NCBI GenBank assembly: GCA_020056965.1
Contig: JAGVGT010000047.1
Span: forward strand, 23,619-87,618
DNA: 64,000 nucleotides
Origin: Deltaproteobacteria bacterium
GTDB lineage: Bacteria; Desulfobacterota; Desulfobulbia; Desulfobulbales; JAGXFP01
Direction of reading: 5' to 3'
In this document: positions 34,810 through 44,037 of the stretch, piece by piece
Layout of the letters: each line of letters opens with the position of its first letter
How positions within the stretch are numbered: the stretch's first letter is position 1
The notes under the pieces: model-generated
Seen by the model: only the letters and a program-made list of their open reading frames with translations
What the model was told of the DNA's origin: nothing
The model's database searches: none
Program-made: the position numbers and the translations under genes

Positions 34810-35117
34810 GCGCCAAAACGACCAATCCCATCCTTGATGACCCGGAATTCAAGGAACTGGCCCGGCAGAAGAACAAGGTTTCGTTGATTCTGACCATCGC
34901 CGAGTTGGTTCTTTATTTCGGTTTCATCGCCCTGATCGCCTATAACAAGCCCTTTCTGGCCCAGAAAATCTCCGAAGGTTCGGCCATCACCATTGGGATT
35001 CCCATTGCCGTCGGGGTGATCATCCTGTCATGGGTGCTCACCGGGATCTACATCTATTGGGCGAACAACACCTATGACGAGATGGTCAAACGCGTCAAAA
35101 AACGGTTCGGAGGTTGA
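34806..35117 (+). CDS. DUF485 inner-membrane protein (YjcH/permease small subunit type)
   Basis: A 103-residue protein with two transmembrane helices at about 22-44 (VSLILTIAELVLYFGFIALIAY) and 60-86 (ITIGIPIAVGVIILSWVLTGIY). Conserved features are ILDDPEFKELARQKN at the N terminus and YIYWANNTYDEM after helix 2. DUF485 proteins such as YjcH are encoded with the acetate permease ActP and may assist it. Its TGA overlaps the region of the symporter's ribosome site. Confidence 0.93.
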   Translation: MSAKTTNPILDDPEFKELARQKNKVSLILTIAELVLYFGFIALIAYNKPFLAQKISEGSAITIGIPIAVGVIILSWVLTGIYIYWANNTYDEMVKRVKKRFGG

Positions 35118-35122
35118 TGACC

Positions 35123-36850
35123 ATGCCAACGCAAGCACTACAGTATCAAACCGTCATCGGCACCCTGAACACGACCGCCATCGTCTGTTTCCTGATCTTC
35201 GTGGCCGCTACTCTGGCGATCACCTACTGGGCCGCCCTGCGGACCAAGACCGCCAGCCAGTTCTATGCGGCCGGCGGCGGCATCACCGGCATGCAGAACG
35301 GCCTGGCCCTGGCCGGCGACTATATGAGCGCCGCCTCCTTCCTCGGCATCGCCGGTCTGGTTTCCACCAAGGGCTACGACGGCCTGATCTATTCGGTGGG
35401 CTGGCTGGTCGGCTGGCCCATCGTGATGTTCCTGATCTCCGAGCCGCTCAGGAACCTCGGCAAGTTCACCCTCTCCGACGTGGTCGCCTTCCGCTTGAAG
35501 CAGAAGCCGATCAAGACGGCGGCGGCCATCGGTTCGCTGGTCACGGTGCTCTTCTACCTGACCGCCCAGATGGTCGGGGCCGGAACCCTGATCAAGCTGA
35601 TGTTCAACCTGCCCTACGAATCGGCCCTGTATATCGTCGGCGGCCTGATGATCGCCTACGTACTCTTCGGCGGCATGCTCGCCACCACCTGGGTCCAGAT
35701 CATCAAGGCCTGTTTGCTGCTGGGCGGGGCAACCCTGCTGGTGATCCTGACCCTGAGCAAGGTTGATTTCAGCTACCCCAAACTGTTCCAGATGGCCGCC
35801 GATAAATACGGCAGCGGCTTCCTGGAGCCGGGCGGTCTGGTCTCCGATCCGCTCGACGCCTTTTCGCTGGGTCTGGCCCTGATGTTCGGCACCGCCGGCC
35901 TGCCCCACATCCTGATGCGTTTCTACACCGTGCCCGATGCCCGCACGGCCCGGAAGTCGGTCTTCTACGCCACCGGCTTCATCGGTTACTTCTACATCCT
36001 CACCGTCACCATCGGCTTCGGCGCCGCGGTCCTGGTCGGCAAGGACTTCATCATGTCGATCGATAAGGGCGGCAACATGGCGGCCCTGACCCTGGCCGAG
36101 TTCAACGGCGGCAGCCTCTTCCTGGGCTTCCTGGCCGCGGTGGCCTTTGCCACCATCCTGGCGGTGGTCGCCGGCCTCACCCTGGCCGGGGCCTCGGCCC
36201 TCTCCCATGACCTTTATGTCGGGGTTTTCCGCAGCGGCAAGGCCAACGACCGGGACGAGATGCGGGTCGCCAAAATGGCCACTATCGGTCTGGGGATCTG
36301 CGCGGTCCTCCTGGGCATACTATTTAAAGGTCAGAACGTCGCCTTCATGGTCGGTCTGGCCTTCGCGGTGGCCTGTAGCGCCAATTTCCCGGCCCTGTTG
36401 ATGTCCATCGTCTGGAAACGCTTCACCACGGCCGGGGCGGTGGCCAGCATTTACACCGGCATGGTTCTGGCGGTGGGGCTGATCATGCTGTCGCCGACGG
36501 TCTATGTCGATGTCTTCCAGGCCAAGGAGATGAAGGTCGTGAATGGCGCTACCGCGGTGGTGGCCAAGCTCGAAAAGGAACTAAAAGACCCGGCTCTGGC
36601 CCCGGAACTGCTGACCGTCAAGCAGGCTGAACTGACCAAGGCCAAGTCCGACGTGACCGCGGCCAAGGCGTTCGTTGAACCCGCGCCCTTCCCGATGAAG
36701 AACCCGGCGGTTTTCTCCATGGGTTTGGCCTTCCTGGTCGGTATCCTGGTCTCGCTGATGAAACGTGAGGAAGAGGCCGAGGAGATGTTCGAGTCCGAGA
36801 AGGTCCGGACTTACGTCGGCATCGGCGCCGAGGGGGCCAGCAAGCACTAA
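35123..36850 (+). CDS. actP: Sodium:solute symporter, probable acetate permease
   Basis: A 575-residue member of the SSS family with about 13 hydrophobic segments. Typical features are AALRTKTASQFYAAGGGITGMQNGLALAGDYMSAASFLG near the start and GLPHILMRFYTVPDARTARKS. Association with acs and DUF485 makes acetate the most likely substrate. Three in-frame starts compete (TTG 35114, ATG 35117, ATG 35123); I chose 35123 because GGAGG then has a nine-base spacer. A hydrophilic helical insert of about 55 residues (near residues 470-525, Lys/Ala/Glu-rich) before the last membrane helix is unusual for ActP. A terminator follows. Confidence 0.88.
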   Translation: MPTQALQYQTVIGTLNTTAIVCFLIFVAATLAITYWAALRTKTASQFYAAGGGITGMQNGLALAGDYMSAASFLGIAGLVSTKGYDGLIYSVGWLVGWPIVMFLISEPLRNLGKFTLSDVVAFRLKQKPIKTAAAIGSLVTVLFYLTAQMVGAGTLIKLMFNLPYESALYIVGGLMIAYVLFGGMLATTWVQIIKACLLLGGATLLVILTLSKVDFSYPKLFQMAADKYGSGFLEPGGLVSDPLDAFSLGLALMFGTAGLPHILMRFYTVPDARTARKSVFYATGFIGYFYILTVTIGFGAAVLVGKDFIMSIDKGGNMAALTLAEFNGGSLFLGFLAAVAFATILAVVAGLTLAGASALSHDLYVGVFRSGKANDRDEMRVAKMATIGLGICAVLLGILFKGQNVAFMVGLAFAVACSANFPALLMSIVWKRFTTAGAVASIYTGMVLAVGLIMLSPTVYVDVFQAKEMKVVNGATAVVAKLEKELKDPALAPELLTVKQAELTKAKSDVTAAKAFVEPAPFPMKNPAVFSMGLAFLVGILVSLMKREEEAEEMFESEKVRTYVGIGAEGASKH

Positions 36851-36883
36851 GCTGCAACCCAGACGCGATAGTTGGGAATTAAA

Positions 36884-36920
36884 TGGGGCCGGACAGATCA
36901 CTCTGTCCGGCCCCATTTTT
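36884..36920 (+). terminator. Strong intrinsic terminator after the symporter
   Basis: A 14-bp perfect stem TGGGGCCGGACAGA (36884-36897) / TCTGTCCGGCCCCA (36902-36915) with loop TCAC is followed by TTTTT. The upstream AAAT side lets it work weakly for the converging EAL gene too. Confidence 0.92.
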
Positions 36921-36973
36921 AGTAGGACGGGACGTTGGGCGGAAGTTGCCTGGCGTGGCCAACCCAAAGGCAG

Positions 36974-38287
36974 TTAAGAAAATCCTTCGATCTTCTCGAT
37001 CAGTTTTTCCCCGGGTTTGCCGAACAGGAAACCCTGGGCATAGGTGACGCCCAGCTCCCGGAGCTTCTCGAACTCCGCAATGGTCTCCACCCCTTCGGCG
37101 ATGATCTCCGATTCGATACCCCGGGCCAGGTTGACCATGGATTTGACAATCTCCTGCTTGATGAAGCTCTTGTCCACCCCCCGCACAAAGGAGATGTCCA
37201 CCTTCATAAAACCGGGATGCAGCTCCATGACCCGCTCCAGGTCGGAATAGCCCTTGCCGATATCGTCATGGGCCTGGACGATACCGATGTCCTTGTAATC
37301 CTTCATCGCCACCCGGAAGATGTCGTAGTTGTCGATGGCCAGCCGCTCGCTGACCTCGAAAACCACGTTCTCCGGTTTGAGCTTCAAGTCTTCCAGGAGA
37401 TCGCTGAGGTAGGCGCCGCGGAACTCCGGATCATGGATGGTCATGGTCAGGGTGTTGACGAAGATCTTCTTGTTGGTCTTCATGTGGCGGACCCGCTCCA
37501 GGGCCTTCTTGCGACAGAGCCGGTCGAGCTCGAAGGAAAGTCCGCATTCGGCGGCAATGATGAAGAGCAGCAGGGGGCTGCAGAACTCGGTCTCGGCCGG
37601 CCCCCGGGAAAGGGCCTCGTAGCCCAGGATCGACAGGTCGGCAACGGCGACGATGGGCTGAAACACCGTGTTGATCTGCTGCTCGATGATGATCTTCTGG
37701 AGGTTGAACTTGGAGTGATAGTCCTGTTTGATGGCCATGAACTCGCCCATCTTCTTGGCGTTATTGATCAGCTGGGTGATCAGCCGCAGGTTGTTGACCA
37801 TGGGGTTGTTCAGCACCAGGGCATAACCGATGGAGGGGCGGGCGTTCTGCTTGAGGTAGGGATAGAAAGTCTCGAAGACCTTTTTTTCGATGGGCAGCCG
37901 AACCCGTTCGGCGATGGTCTCCAGGTGCTGGAGCAGCTGGGTGTGGTCCTTGCGCGGCGCCGAGAGGAAGATGATGAAGGAGTCGACATCGAATAGATCG
38001 ATGACGATGATGTCCTCCTTGCGCAGCTCCTCGTCGCGGATGCGCATGAGGACCCCGGAGATGGTTTTCAGCAATTCGGTGTAAATAGTACTGCCGTAAA
38101 GGTATTCGATCTTGCTCAGGTGGTTGATCTGGACGGTTACGCAGGCCATGTAATGAAGCTTTTCAAGAATATCCTCGACCTCGGGGAACTTGCTGATGAT
38201 GGTCGGCAGCCCCAGGTCGGCGTTGTAGTAGAAACCGGAGTCGGCCTGCAGCTGCTCCGCATTGGTCTTATCGATTTTTTTCATCAT
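36974..38287 (-). CDS. EAL-domain c-di-GMP phosphodiesterase-like protein
   Basis: A 437-residue cytoplasmic protein. The N-terminal 200 residues look like a degenerate GGDEF-fold without the signature. The EAL domain (about 210-430) keeps the key groups: YEALSRG (EAL), VNTLT (Asn), VFEVSER (Glu), AHDDIGKGYSDL (the DD pair, with IGKG in place of the usual FGTG), MKVDISFV (Lys), IIAEGVET (Glu) and AQGFLFGKP. It may be active in c-di-GMP hydrolysis. Start choice is weak: the ATG at 38287 lacks a good ribosome site, but upstream residues are low-complexity. It diverges from mltA. Confidence 0.85.
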   Translation of the reverse strand: MMKKIDKTNAEQLQADSGFYYNADLGLPTIISKFPEVEDILEKLHYMACVTVQINHLSKIEYLYGSTIYTELLKTISGVLMRIRDEELRKEDIIVIDLFDVDSFIIFLSAPRKDHTQLLQHLETIAERVRLPIEKKVFETFYPYLKQNARPSIGYALVLNNPMVNNLRLITQLINNAKKMGEFMAIKQDYHSKFNLQKIIIEQQINTVFQPIVAVADLSILGYEALSRGPAETEFCSPLLLFIIAAECGLSFELDRLCRKKALERVRHMKTNKKIFVNTLTMTIHDPEFRGAYLSDLLEDLKLKPENVVFEVSERLAIDNYDIFRVAMKDYKDIGIVQAHDDIGKGYSDLERVMELHPGFMKVDISFVRGVDKSFIKQEIVKSMVNLARGIESEIIAEGVETIAEFEKLRELGVTYAQGFLFGKPGEKLIEKIEGFS

Positions 38288-38481
38288 GGTCCAAGCCAGA
38301 TTTGGAGATCGGCGGTTTGCCGGCGGAGCGCTTCGTAAGGATGCCCCAGCAGAATTAGCACTTCCCGAAAGATTTGACAACGCGATGTGGAGAGATTTTT
38401 TTATGATCACTCCGTCGATGATCAGTTATATTTACCAGGGTTGTGGAAAACGCAGCCCATGGCGCAAGGAGAGCGATCTAA

Positions 38482-39654
38482 ATGGACGCAGTTTGTTTAA
38501 AAAAAACCTGGCTTTTTCTGCTGCTGGCCCTGCTCGGCTGGCCGGGGATGATCTGGGCGAAAACCGCTGAATCAACTTCCTGCCGGGCGGTGGAGGTGGA
38601 CATCCGGGCTGTCCTCGGAATCGACGACCTGGCCGGCGCCGGCTTGGAGGAAGCGATTGGCGCCAGTCTGCGCTATCTGGCCAAGCTGCCCGCCGCCAAG
38701 AACTACAACCTCTGTGATCGGCAAGTCTCCGTGGCCGAACTTAAAAACAGCCTCAAGGAGCTTCGCTCGCTCTGGCGCACGACCGGCGGCGGCCGGGAGT
38801 TTTCCAAGCGGCTGGCGGAGGGCTTTGTACTCCTGGCGGTCCAGAAGGACGACCAGGAAAAAAAGGTCATGATCACCGGCTATTTCGAGCCGATGTTGGA
38901 AGGGGCCTTGCACAAAGAGACCCCCTTTCTCTATCCGCTCTACCCGGTGCCGACCGATCTGGTCCAGAAGGGTGGCGAAGTGGGACGTCTCGACGGCGGC
39001 CGACTGGTGCCCTATTGGACCAGGGGTGAGATCGAGGAGCAGAACCTGCTGGCCGGGCAGGAACTGGTCTATCTGAACGACCCGGTGGAGGCCTTCATTC
39101 TCCAAGTCCAGGGTTCCGGGCGGGTCCGGTTGCGGGATGGCTCCGTGCGCCGCCTGCAATACGGTGCCAAGAACGGTCGCCCCTACCGGAGCATCGGCAA
39201 ATTTCTGGTGGAGCGCGGGGCCATGGGCCTCGACGAGGTCACCCTGCCAACCATCAGCGCCTATCTCAAGGCCCACCCGGATGAGGCCCAGGAGATTCTC
39301 CAGTACAACGAATCGTTCGTCTTCTTCCGGTGGGGTAACCCGGATCAGGCCGGTCCCCTGGGCAGTCTCGGGGAACCGCTCACCCCCGAGCGTTCCGTAG
39401 CCCTGGATCGGGAATGCTTTCCGCCGGGCGCCCCGGCCTTTTTATTTGGCCGCAAACCCAAATTCAACGACAAAGACGAAATCATCGGCTGGTCCAAGAT
39501 GCAGCGTCTGGTTTTCAATCAGGACAGCGGTTCGGCCATCCGCGGCCCGGGGCGACTCGATCTGTTTCTGGGCTGTGGCGCCCGGGCCCGGGCCACGGCC
39601 GGAGTCTTGAAAGGGCAAGGCCGCCTTTACTTTTTACTGAAGAAAAAGAAATAG
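38482..39654 (+). CDS. mltA: Membrane-bound lytic murein transglycosylase A
   Basis: MltA cleaves peptidoglycan between MurNAc and GlcNAc, forming 1,6-anhydro ends. The 390-residue protein has a signal peptide (residues 1-26, cut near IWA-K) rather than a lipobox. The MltA domain contains GYFEPMLEGA, YPLYPVP and VQGSGRVRL; the C-terminal 3D domain ends in NQDSGSAIRGPGRLDLFLG, with the Asp expected to be catalytic. AAGGAGAG lies nine bases before the ATG. It is transcribed toward the pilus ATPase. Confidence 0.95.
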   Translation: MDAVCLKKTWLFLLLALLGWPGMIWAKTAESTSCRAVEVDIRAVLGIDDLAGAGLEEAIGASLRYLAKLPAAKNYNLCDRQVSVAELKNSLKELRSLWRTTGGGREFSKRLAEGFVLLAVQKDDQEKKVMITGYFEPMLEGALHKETPFLYPLYPVPTDLVQKGGEVGRLDGGRLVPYWTRGEIEEQNLLAGQELVYLNDPVEAFILQVQGSGRVRLRDGSVRRLQYGAKNGRPYRSIGKFLVERGAMGLDEVTLPTISAYLKAHPDEAQEILQYNESFVFFRWGNPDQAGPLGSLGEPLTPERSVALDRECFPPGAPAFLFGRKPKFNDKDEIIGWSKMQRLVFNQDSGSAIRGPGRLDLFLGCGARARATAGVLKGQGRLYFLLKKKK

Positions 39655-39823
39655 TTGCCCGCTGGCGGCTCAGGTGGCTAGAGTGAACTGAGGATTCGGC
39701 CTGCCCTCTGCAGCCGGATCAGGCCCCTGAGTAGTTAATAGTTGCCCGATTTACCCGGGATTTTGTAAGATTTCCACGCCAGTCCGCCGAAATTAGCCCA
39801 ACCAGAGCCGCAAGGACCAAACC

Positions 39824-40999
39824 ATGAAAAAACCGGACATCGATTATTGGATCGGCACCATGTTGAGTGCCTACGACCATGTTTCCGATCTCAATGTTAC
39901 TCCCGGCAAACCCCTACAGGTCGAGGCGGCCGGAATCATGCAGCCGGTGGAGGTCAAGCCGGAGGTCAAATCAATCACCCCATTCCAGGCCGAGGTTTTC
40001 GCCCTGAATATGATCGGCGGCGACAAGCGGCTGCTGACCGAACTGGTCCGTACCGGTTCCTGCGATCTCTCGCATCGGCTGGGCCAGGATGTACGGTTCC
40101 GGGTCAACGTCTTTTCCGGCCGGCGCAATCTCTCAACGGTCTTGAGGAAGCTGGAAACCAAGATTCCCAGTATCGACGAGCTCAATCTGCCCCCCTCCCA
40201 GCACAAGATTCACCGGGAAAAAAACGGCCTGGTTCTGGTCACCGGCGCTACCGGCACCGGCAAAACCACCACCCTGGCGGCAGTGCTGGATGAGGTCAAT
40301 ACCGACATGGCGGTGCATATAGTCACTCTGGAGGATCCCATCGAGTATGCCCACGAACACAAATCCGCCACCATCAATCAGCGGGAACTGGGTTCGGATT
40401 TCGACACCTTTTCCGACGGCCTCCGGGCCGCCCTGCGCCAGGCCCCGAAAGTAATCATGGTCGGGGAAATGCGCGACCGTGAAACCTTGGAGATCGGCTT
40501 GACCGCGGCGGAAACCGGCCACGTGGTGATGAGCACCCTGCACACGGTGGACGCCGGACAGACCATCAACCGTATCCTGGGTATGTTCGAGATGGAAGAG
40601 CAGATCCAGATCAGAAATCGCCTGGCCGACACGGTGCGGTGGATCGTCTGCCAGCGGTTGCTGCCCAAGGTTGGCGGCGGTCGGGTGGCGGCAGTGGAGA
40701 TTCTCTGCATGAATCTGCGAGTCAAGGAGTTGATTCTCAACGGGGAAACCGAGGAACGGACCTTTTACGACATCATTACCGATGGGGCGCCGGTGGGGAT
40801 GATGACCTTCGACCAGCACATCCTGCAGCTTTATGAAGCCGGCCTGATCACCGAAGAGACGGCCATCGCCTACAGCTCCAAACGAAGCGTGGTGGCCCGC
40901 GGTCTCGACCAGCTCAAGGCAGCCCGGGGTGAATCGACCACCGCCATCAGGGGGCTTGGCATGGAGCACAAAGAGAAGCCGCTGCGGTCTGGATTTTAG
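39824..40999 (+). CDS. PilT/PilU-family pilus retraction ATPase
   Basis: A 391-residue hexameric secretion-type ATPase. It has an N-terminal PAS-like domain, Walker A VTGATGTGKTTTLAAVL, the Asp box THIVTLEDPIEY-type segment (VHIVTLEDPIEYAHEH), Walker B with ALRQAPKVIMVGEMRDRET, and the His box STLHTVDAGQTINRI. The C-terminal GMMTFDQHILQLYEAGLI points to the PilU side of the family. It should drive type IV pilus retraction at the inner membrane. No other pil gene is adjacent, but c-di-GMP genes surround it. AAGGACC precedes the start. Confidence 0.9.
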   Translation: MKKPDIDYWIGTMLSAYDHVSDLNVTPGKPLQVEAAGIMQPVEVKPEVKSITPFQAEVFALNMIGGDKRLLTELVRTGSCDLSHRLGQDVRFRVNVFSGRRNLSTVLRKLETKIPSIDELNLPPSQHKIHREKNGLVLVTGATGTGKTTTLAAVLDEVNTDMAVHIVTLEDPIEYAHEHKSATINQRELGSDFDTFSDGLRAALRQAPKVIMVGEMRDRETLEIGLTAAETGHVVMSTLHTVDAGQTINRILGMFEMEEQIQIRNRLADTVRWIVCQRLLPKVGGGRVAAVEILCMNLRVKELILNGETEERTFYDIITDGAPVGMMTFDQHILQLYEAGLITEETAIAYSSKRSVVARGLDQLKAARGESTTAIRGLGMEHKEKPLRSGF

Positions 41000-41007
41000 T
41001 TAGCGAG

Positions 41008-41116
41008 GGCTGAAAACCGAAGGCTGAATTGGTGAAAAGAAACGATCAGGTAAAACATCGGCATTTGCCCTGAGGGTAGTGGGGGTTGGTTATTTTCAGC
41101 CTTCAGTCTTCAGCCT
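41008..41116. repeat. CTTCAG-type dispersed repeat pair
   Basis: GGCTGAAAACCGAAGGCTGAA at 41008-41028 and its approximate complement TTCAGCCTTCAGTCTTCAGC at 41094-41116 are copies of the repeat found near 3129-3257 and 12901-12927. They form a loose inverted pair between the pilus ATPase and the next gene. Confidence 0.7.
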
Positions 41117-41143
41117 ATCTACCTGCTTTACAAGGAGGTTGTC

Positions 41144-41854
41144 ATGATCAGCACCTGTCCCCATTGTGCCAAGGATTTCAACTTCAACGAAGGCCAGCTC
41201 GAGAAGATCGCGGCGGCCCTGGGCACCCTCAAGGGCGGGACCCTGAAGCTGAAGTGCCCGCGCTGTTACGAGTCGGTCGAGTTGACCTCGGACGGGAACC
41301 TGGCCGACTGGCGGCTGGCCGCCTCCTCGATCGCCAAGGGCAGAACCGGTCCGGAGCCCCCGGCGCCGCCCGACATCGACTGGCTAACCAAGGGAATATT
41401 CAAGGAAGACGAAAGGATCCGGGACATCGCCAAGGCCCTGGTGCTGATCGAGCCGGGCGAGGTGCGCTCCAAGGTCATGGGCGCCCTGATCGAATCCTTT
41501 TATCAACCGGCTTCGGTCGACACGGTTGAAGAGGCCCTGGCCCAGCTGCAGATGGTGCAGTACGATACCGTGGTGCTCCACAGCCGTTTCGCCGGCGGCA
41601 AGCTGCGCAAGTCGGAAGTCCATAATTACATGATGCGGATGCCCATGGTCCAGCGGCGCTACATGTTCTATATCCTGGTCGGTCCCGAGTTTCATACCCT
41701 CTACACCTTGGAGGCGCTGGCCCACAGCGCCAACCTGGTGGTCAACGACCGCGATGTCGACCATTTCAAGAATCTCTACAAGCGGGGCAAGGTGGACTAC
41801 GAGGAGCTATTCGGTCCATACATCTCGGTCCTCAAGGAAGGCGGCTCACTCTGA
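41144..41854 (+). CDS. Zinc-ribbon protein with receiver-like domain
   Basis: A 236-residue protein. The N terminus has a zinc ribbon, CPHCAKDFNF (Cys5, Cys8) and LKCPRCYESVEL. Residues about 95-230 look like a receiver-type alpha/beta fold (ALVLIEPGEVRSKVMGALIES, YDTVVLHSRFAGG, MFYILVGPEFHTLYTLEALAHSANLVVN), but without the phospho-Asp/Lys set. The gene follows the pilus ATPase by 145 bp and has AAGGAGG upstream. A regulatory or scaffold role near pili is possible. I do not recognise a named family. Confidence 0.75.
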   Translation: MISTCPHCAKDFNFNEGQLEKIAAALGTLKGGTLKLKCPRCYESVELTSDGNLADWRLAASSIAKGRTGPEPPAPPDIDWLTKGIFKEDERIRDIAKALVLIEPGEVRSKVMGALIESFYQPASVDTVEEALAQLQMVQYDTVVLHSRFAGGKLRKSEVHNYMMRMPMVQRRYMFYILVGPEFHTLYTLEALAHSANLVVNDRDVDHFKNLYKRGKVDYEELFGPYISVLKEGGSL

Positions 41855-41953
41855 TTTAAGGTCGGCGGCCACGCCCCCAGCAATCGGGGGAAAGATGCGC
41901 CACCAACGATTAACTGCGGAATCAGATTGGTAACCTTAAGGAACCAGGAGCGG

Positions 41954-42589
41954 TCAACGGAAGCTCTTGCGCTTCTTTTCCACGGAGAGATCGATAAATT
42001 TCAGCTTTTCGATGTCTGCCTTCAACTTGGCATTGGCGGCTTCCTGGTCGGCAATCTTTTGAGCCAGTCGCTGTTTCTCCGCGCCAAGTTCGGCGCATGC
42101 CCGCTCTTTGTCCCGGATTTTTTCCGACTGTTGCCGAAGAAGTCGCTCGCTTTCAAGCCGGTCCAGGATCAGGGCCAGCCAGATCTCCCCTTCCTGGCGA
42201 GCTGGATCCCCCGGCCGTAATTGCAGATAAGCCGATTGGGCCTCGGCCGCCAGCGCCGGGCTGCGGGCCGGGTTTTGCGGGGCCAGATGGAGCAGGGCCA
42301 GACGCCGCAGAGCCTCGGCCCTTTCGGTGACGGAGGCCTGGAAATTGCGGCTGGTCAACTCCAGGCCGGCGATTTCGCCGGGAATTTCTGCCGCTCGCAG
42401 TTGGCCGGGGGCGAAAACAGCTTCCTCTTGAAGGGCAACCGTTGGCGGGGCCGCCGTTAACCCCGTCCCGGCCGGGTCAGCCGGGGCCGAGCCGGCCGGC
42501 ACCACCCCCTTGCTCCCGAGGTGCTGACAGCCCGGATTCACCGCCAGCATCAGCAGAATGGCGATAACCGGGAGACATCGCCTGGTCAT
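41954..42589 (-). CDS. Lipoprotein with C-terminal coiled coil
   Basis: A 211-residue protein with a lipoprotein signal (MTRRCLPVIAILLMLAVNPGC, Cys21). A Pro/Ala-rich linker follows, then a TPR-like helical part (AEALRRLALLHLAPQNPAR, AYLQLRPGDPARQ), then a long coiled coil from about residue 145 to the end (LLRQQSEKIRDKERACAELGAEKQRLAQKIADQEAANAKLK-type heptads). Its ATG overlaps the stop of the GGDEF gene as ATGA, so it is co-translated and may serve as that protein's envelope partner. Function unknown. Confidence 0.8.
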   Translation of the reverse strand: MTRRCLPVIAILLMLAVNPGCQHLGSKGVVPAGSAPADPAGTGLTAAPPTVALQEEAVFAPGQLRAAEIPGEIAGLELTSRNFQASVTERAEALRRLALLHLAPQNPARSPALAAEAQSAYLQLRPGDPARQEGEIWLALILDRLESERLLRQQSEKIRDKERACAELGAEKQRLAQKIADQEAANAKLKADIEKLKFIDLSVEKKRKSFR

Positions 42590-44037
42590 GCCGACTTCCT
42601 CCCCGGAAAGTTTACCACCTTGCCCTGCTCATCCGGGCCCGGGGAATTCTGGCGCTGATCGATGATGATAGCGCTGCCGCTGATCGCTTTGGCCCGTTCC
42701 TTGATTTCCGCGGCGATTTCTCCGACCAGGATGTGATTTTCCAGGGCGCGGGTCTGGTTGGAGACCACGGCCACCGAGAGACTGGCCAGGGGGAACCTGA
42801 CTTCATGGCCCTGGCGATTTTCCCCGATGATGAAGCCCCGTTGCCGATCTTCCGGGCTATAGAATCCCGGGGTTTCGGCGTCGAACTTTTCAACCACACC
42901 CTCGCAGATCCGGGAACAGCGGTCGGGGGTGGTGATCACCACGAAGTCGTCGCCGCCGATATGGCCGATGAAGTCGTCGCTGTTGCCGTGGCTGGCCACC
43001 ATTTTTTCGATGATGGTGGCGGTATTCTGGATAACTTCATTGCCCTTGGCGTAACCGTAATGGTCGTTGTATGATTTGAAGTTATCGATGTCCATCAGGC
43101 AGAAGGCAAACAGTTTATGCTGCTCGATCTTCTTCTTGAGGATGTTTTCGATGGCCACTCCGCCCGGCAGCCGGGTCAACGGACTGGCGTCAAGATACAT
43201 CTCTTCCAGGTTCTTGAGGCGGATTGCCATCATACTGAAGGCCTCGGCCAGGTCACCCAGTTCATCCTTGTTTTTGATGGCCGGACGGTAATCAAAATTA
43301 CCCTGGGAAATCATGACGGTCGCCACCTGCAACTTGCGGACGGCGGCGACGATATTGCGGGTGACGATGGCCGCCGCCGTGGTCGAGAGCAGGATGCCGA
43401 TCACGCAGAGGGCCAACCCGGCATTGAAGGCGAGGCTGCCGATGGAAGCGGAAATCCCGGATTTGGCGTTCTGGTCAGCTTCAACGATTCTCCCGATCTC
43501 GGCCAGATTGTTGATTACCTCGGTCTGGCTTAAGCGCACCTGCTGATCGAAGTGTTTGGGGTCGCCGGGGGCTTCATCAAGGAGCTTTCTGCCATTAAGC
43601 AGGGTAGTGGAGTAGTTGTTGTATGCTTCATCAAGAGCGCCCAGCGGCAGATTCAACTCCCGGGGTAATGCTTTTAACTGATCGAGACCATTGATGAATT
43701 CACGGTTTAAATCCTGATAGACCTTGAGCAGATCCTTGTCCTTGAGAATGGTGTAGCGCCGGATAAACGACTCCTGGTCGAAGATGGTTTCCCGCATCTC
43801 TTCCACCGACGCCCGGGCCGGGATGTTGACCTGCAGAATTGCGCTGGTCAGACGATTCAACTGATTGAGTTTGGTGAGGGCGAAAACTGAGATGAGGAAG
43901 ATCAGCACCACCAGAGGGAAAAAACCCAGGTGCATCTTTTGGGCGATGCTCAGCCGCCAGAAGTGCCGCGTTAGCCTTTTCAGCAGCTTGGCTCTGGAGC
44001 CGATGTCTTGATTATTCTGGCCGTTGTCTTCGCTCAT
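42586..44037 (-). CDS. Membrane HAMP-GGDEF-type protein with GGDDF signature
   Basis: A 483-residue sensor with two membrane helices (about 35-57 and 205-230) that flank a helical periplasmic domain, then HAMP (about 230-285) and a diguanylate-cyclase-like domain. The active-site loop reads HIGGDDF, a conservative change from GGDEF; DASPLTRLPGG and LMDIDNFKSYNDHYG are present, so catalysis is plausible. No RxxD inhibitory site is obvious. The ATG at 44037 lacks a clear ribosome site; an upstream start would add 25 non-conserved residues. It is coupled to the lipoprotein gene. Confidence 0.85.
   Translation of the reverse strand: MSEDNGQNNQDIGSRAKLLKRLTRHFWRLSIAQKMHLGFFPLVVLIFLISVFALTKLNQLNRLTSAILQVNIPARASVEEMRETIFDQESFIRRYTILKDKDLLKVYQDLNREFINGLDQLKALPRELNLPLGALDEAYNNYSTTLLNGRKLLDEAPGDPKHFDQQVRLSQTEVINNLAEIGRIVEADQNAKSGISASIGSLAFNAGLALCVIGILLSTTAAAIVTRNIVAAVRKLQVATVMISQGNFDYRPAIKNKDELGDLAEAFSMMAIRLKNLEEMYLDASPLTRLPGGVAIENILKKKIEQHKLFAFCLMDIDNFKSYNDHYGYAKGNEVIQNTATIIEKMVASHGNSDDFIGHIGGDDFVVITTPDRCSRICEGVVEKFDAETPGFYSPEDRQRGFIIGENRQGHEVRFPLASLSVAVVSNQTRALENHILVGEIAAEIKERAKAISGSAIIIDQRQNSPGPDEQGKVVNFPGRKSA

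Noticed and set aside
35138..36208. 356-codon minus-strand frame opposite the symporter
   Set aside because: Hydrophilic Gly/Gln/Asp-rich antisense sequence inside a clear membrane protein gene.
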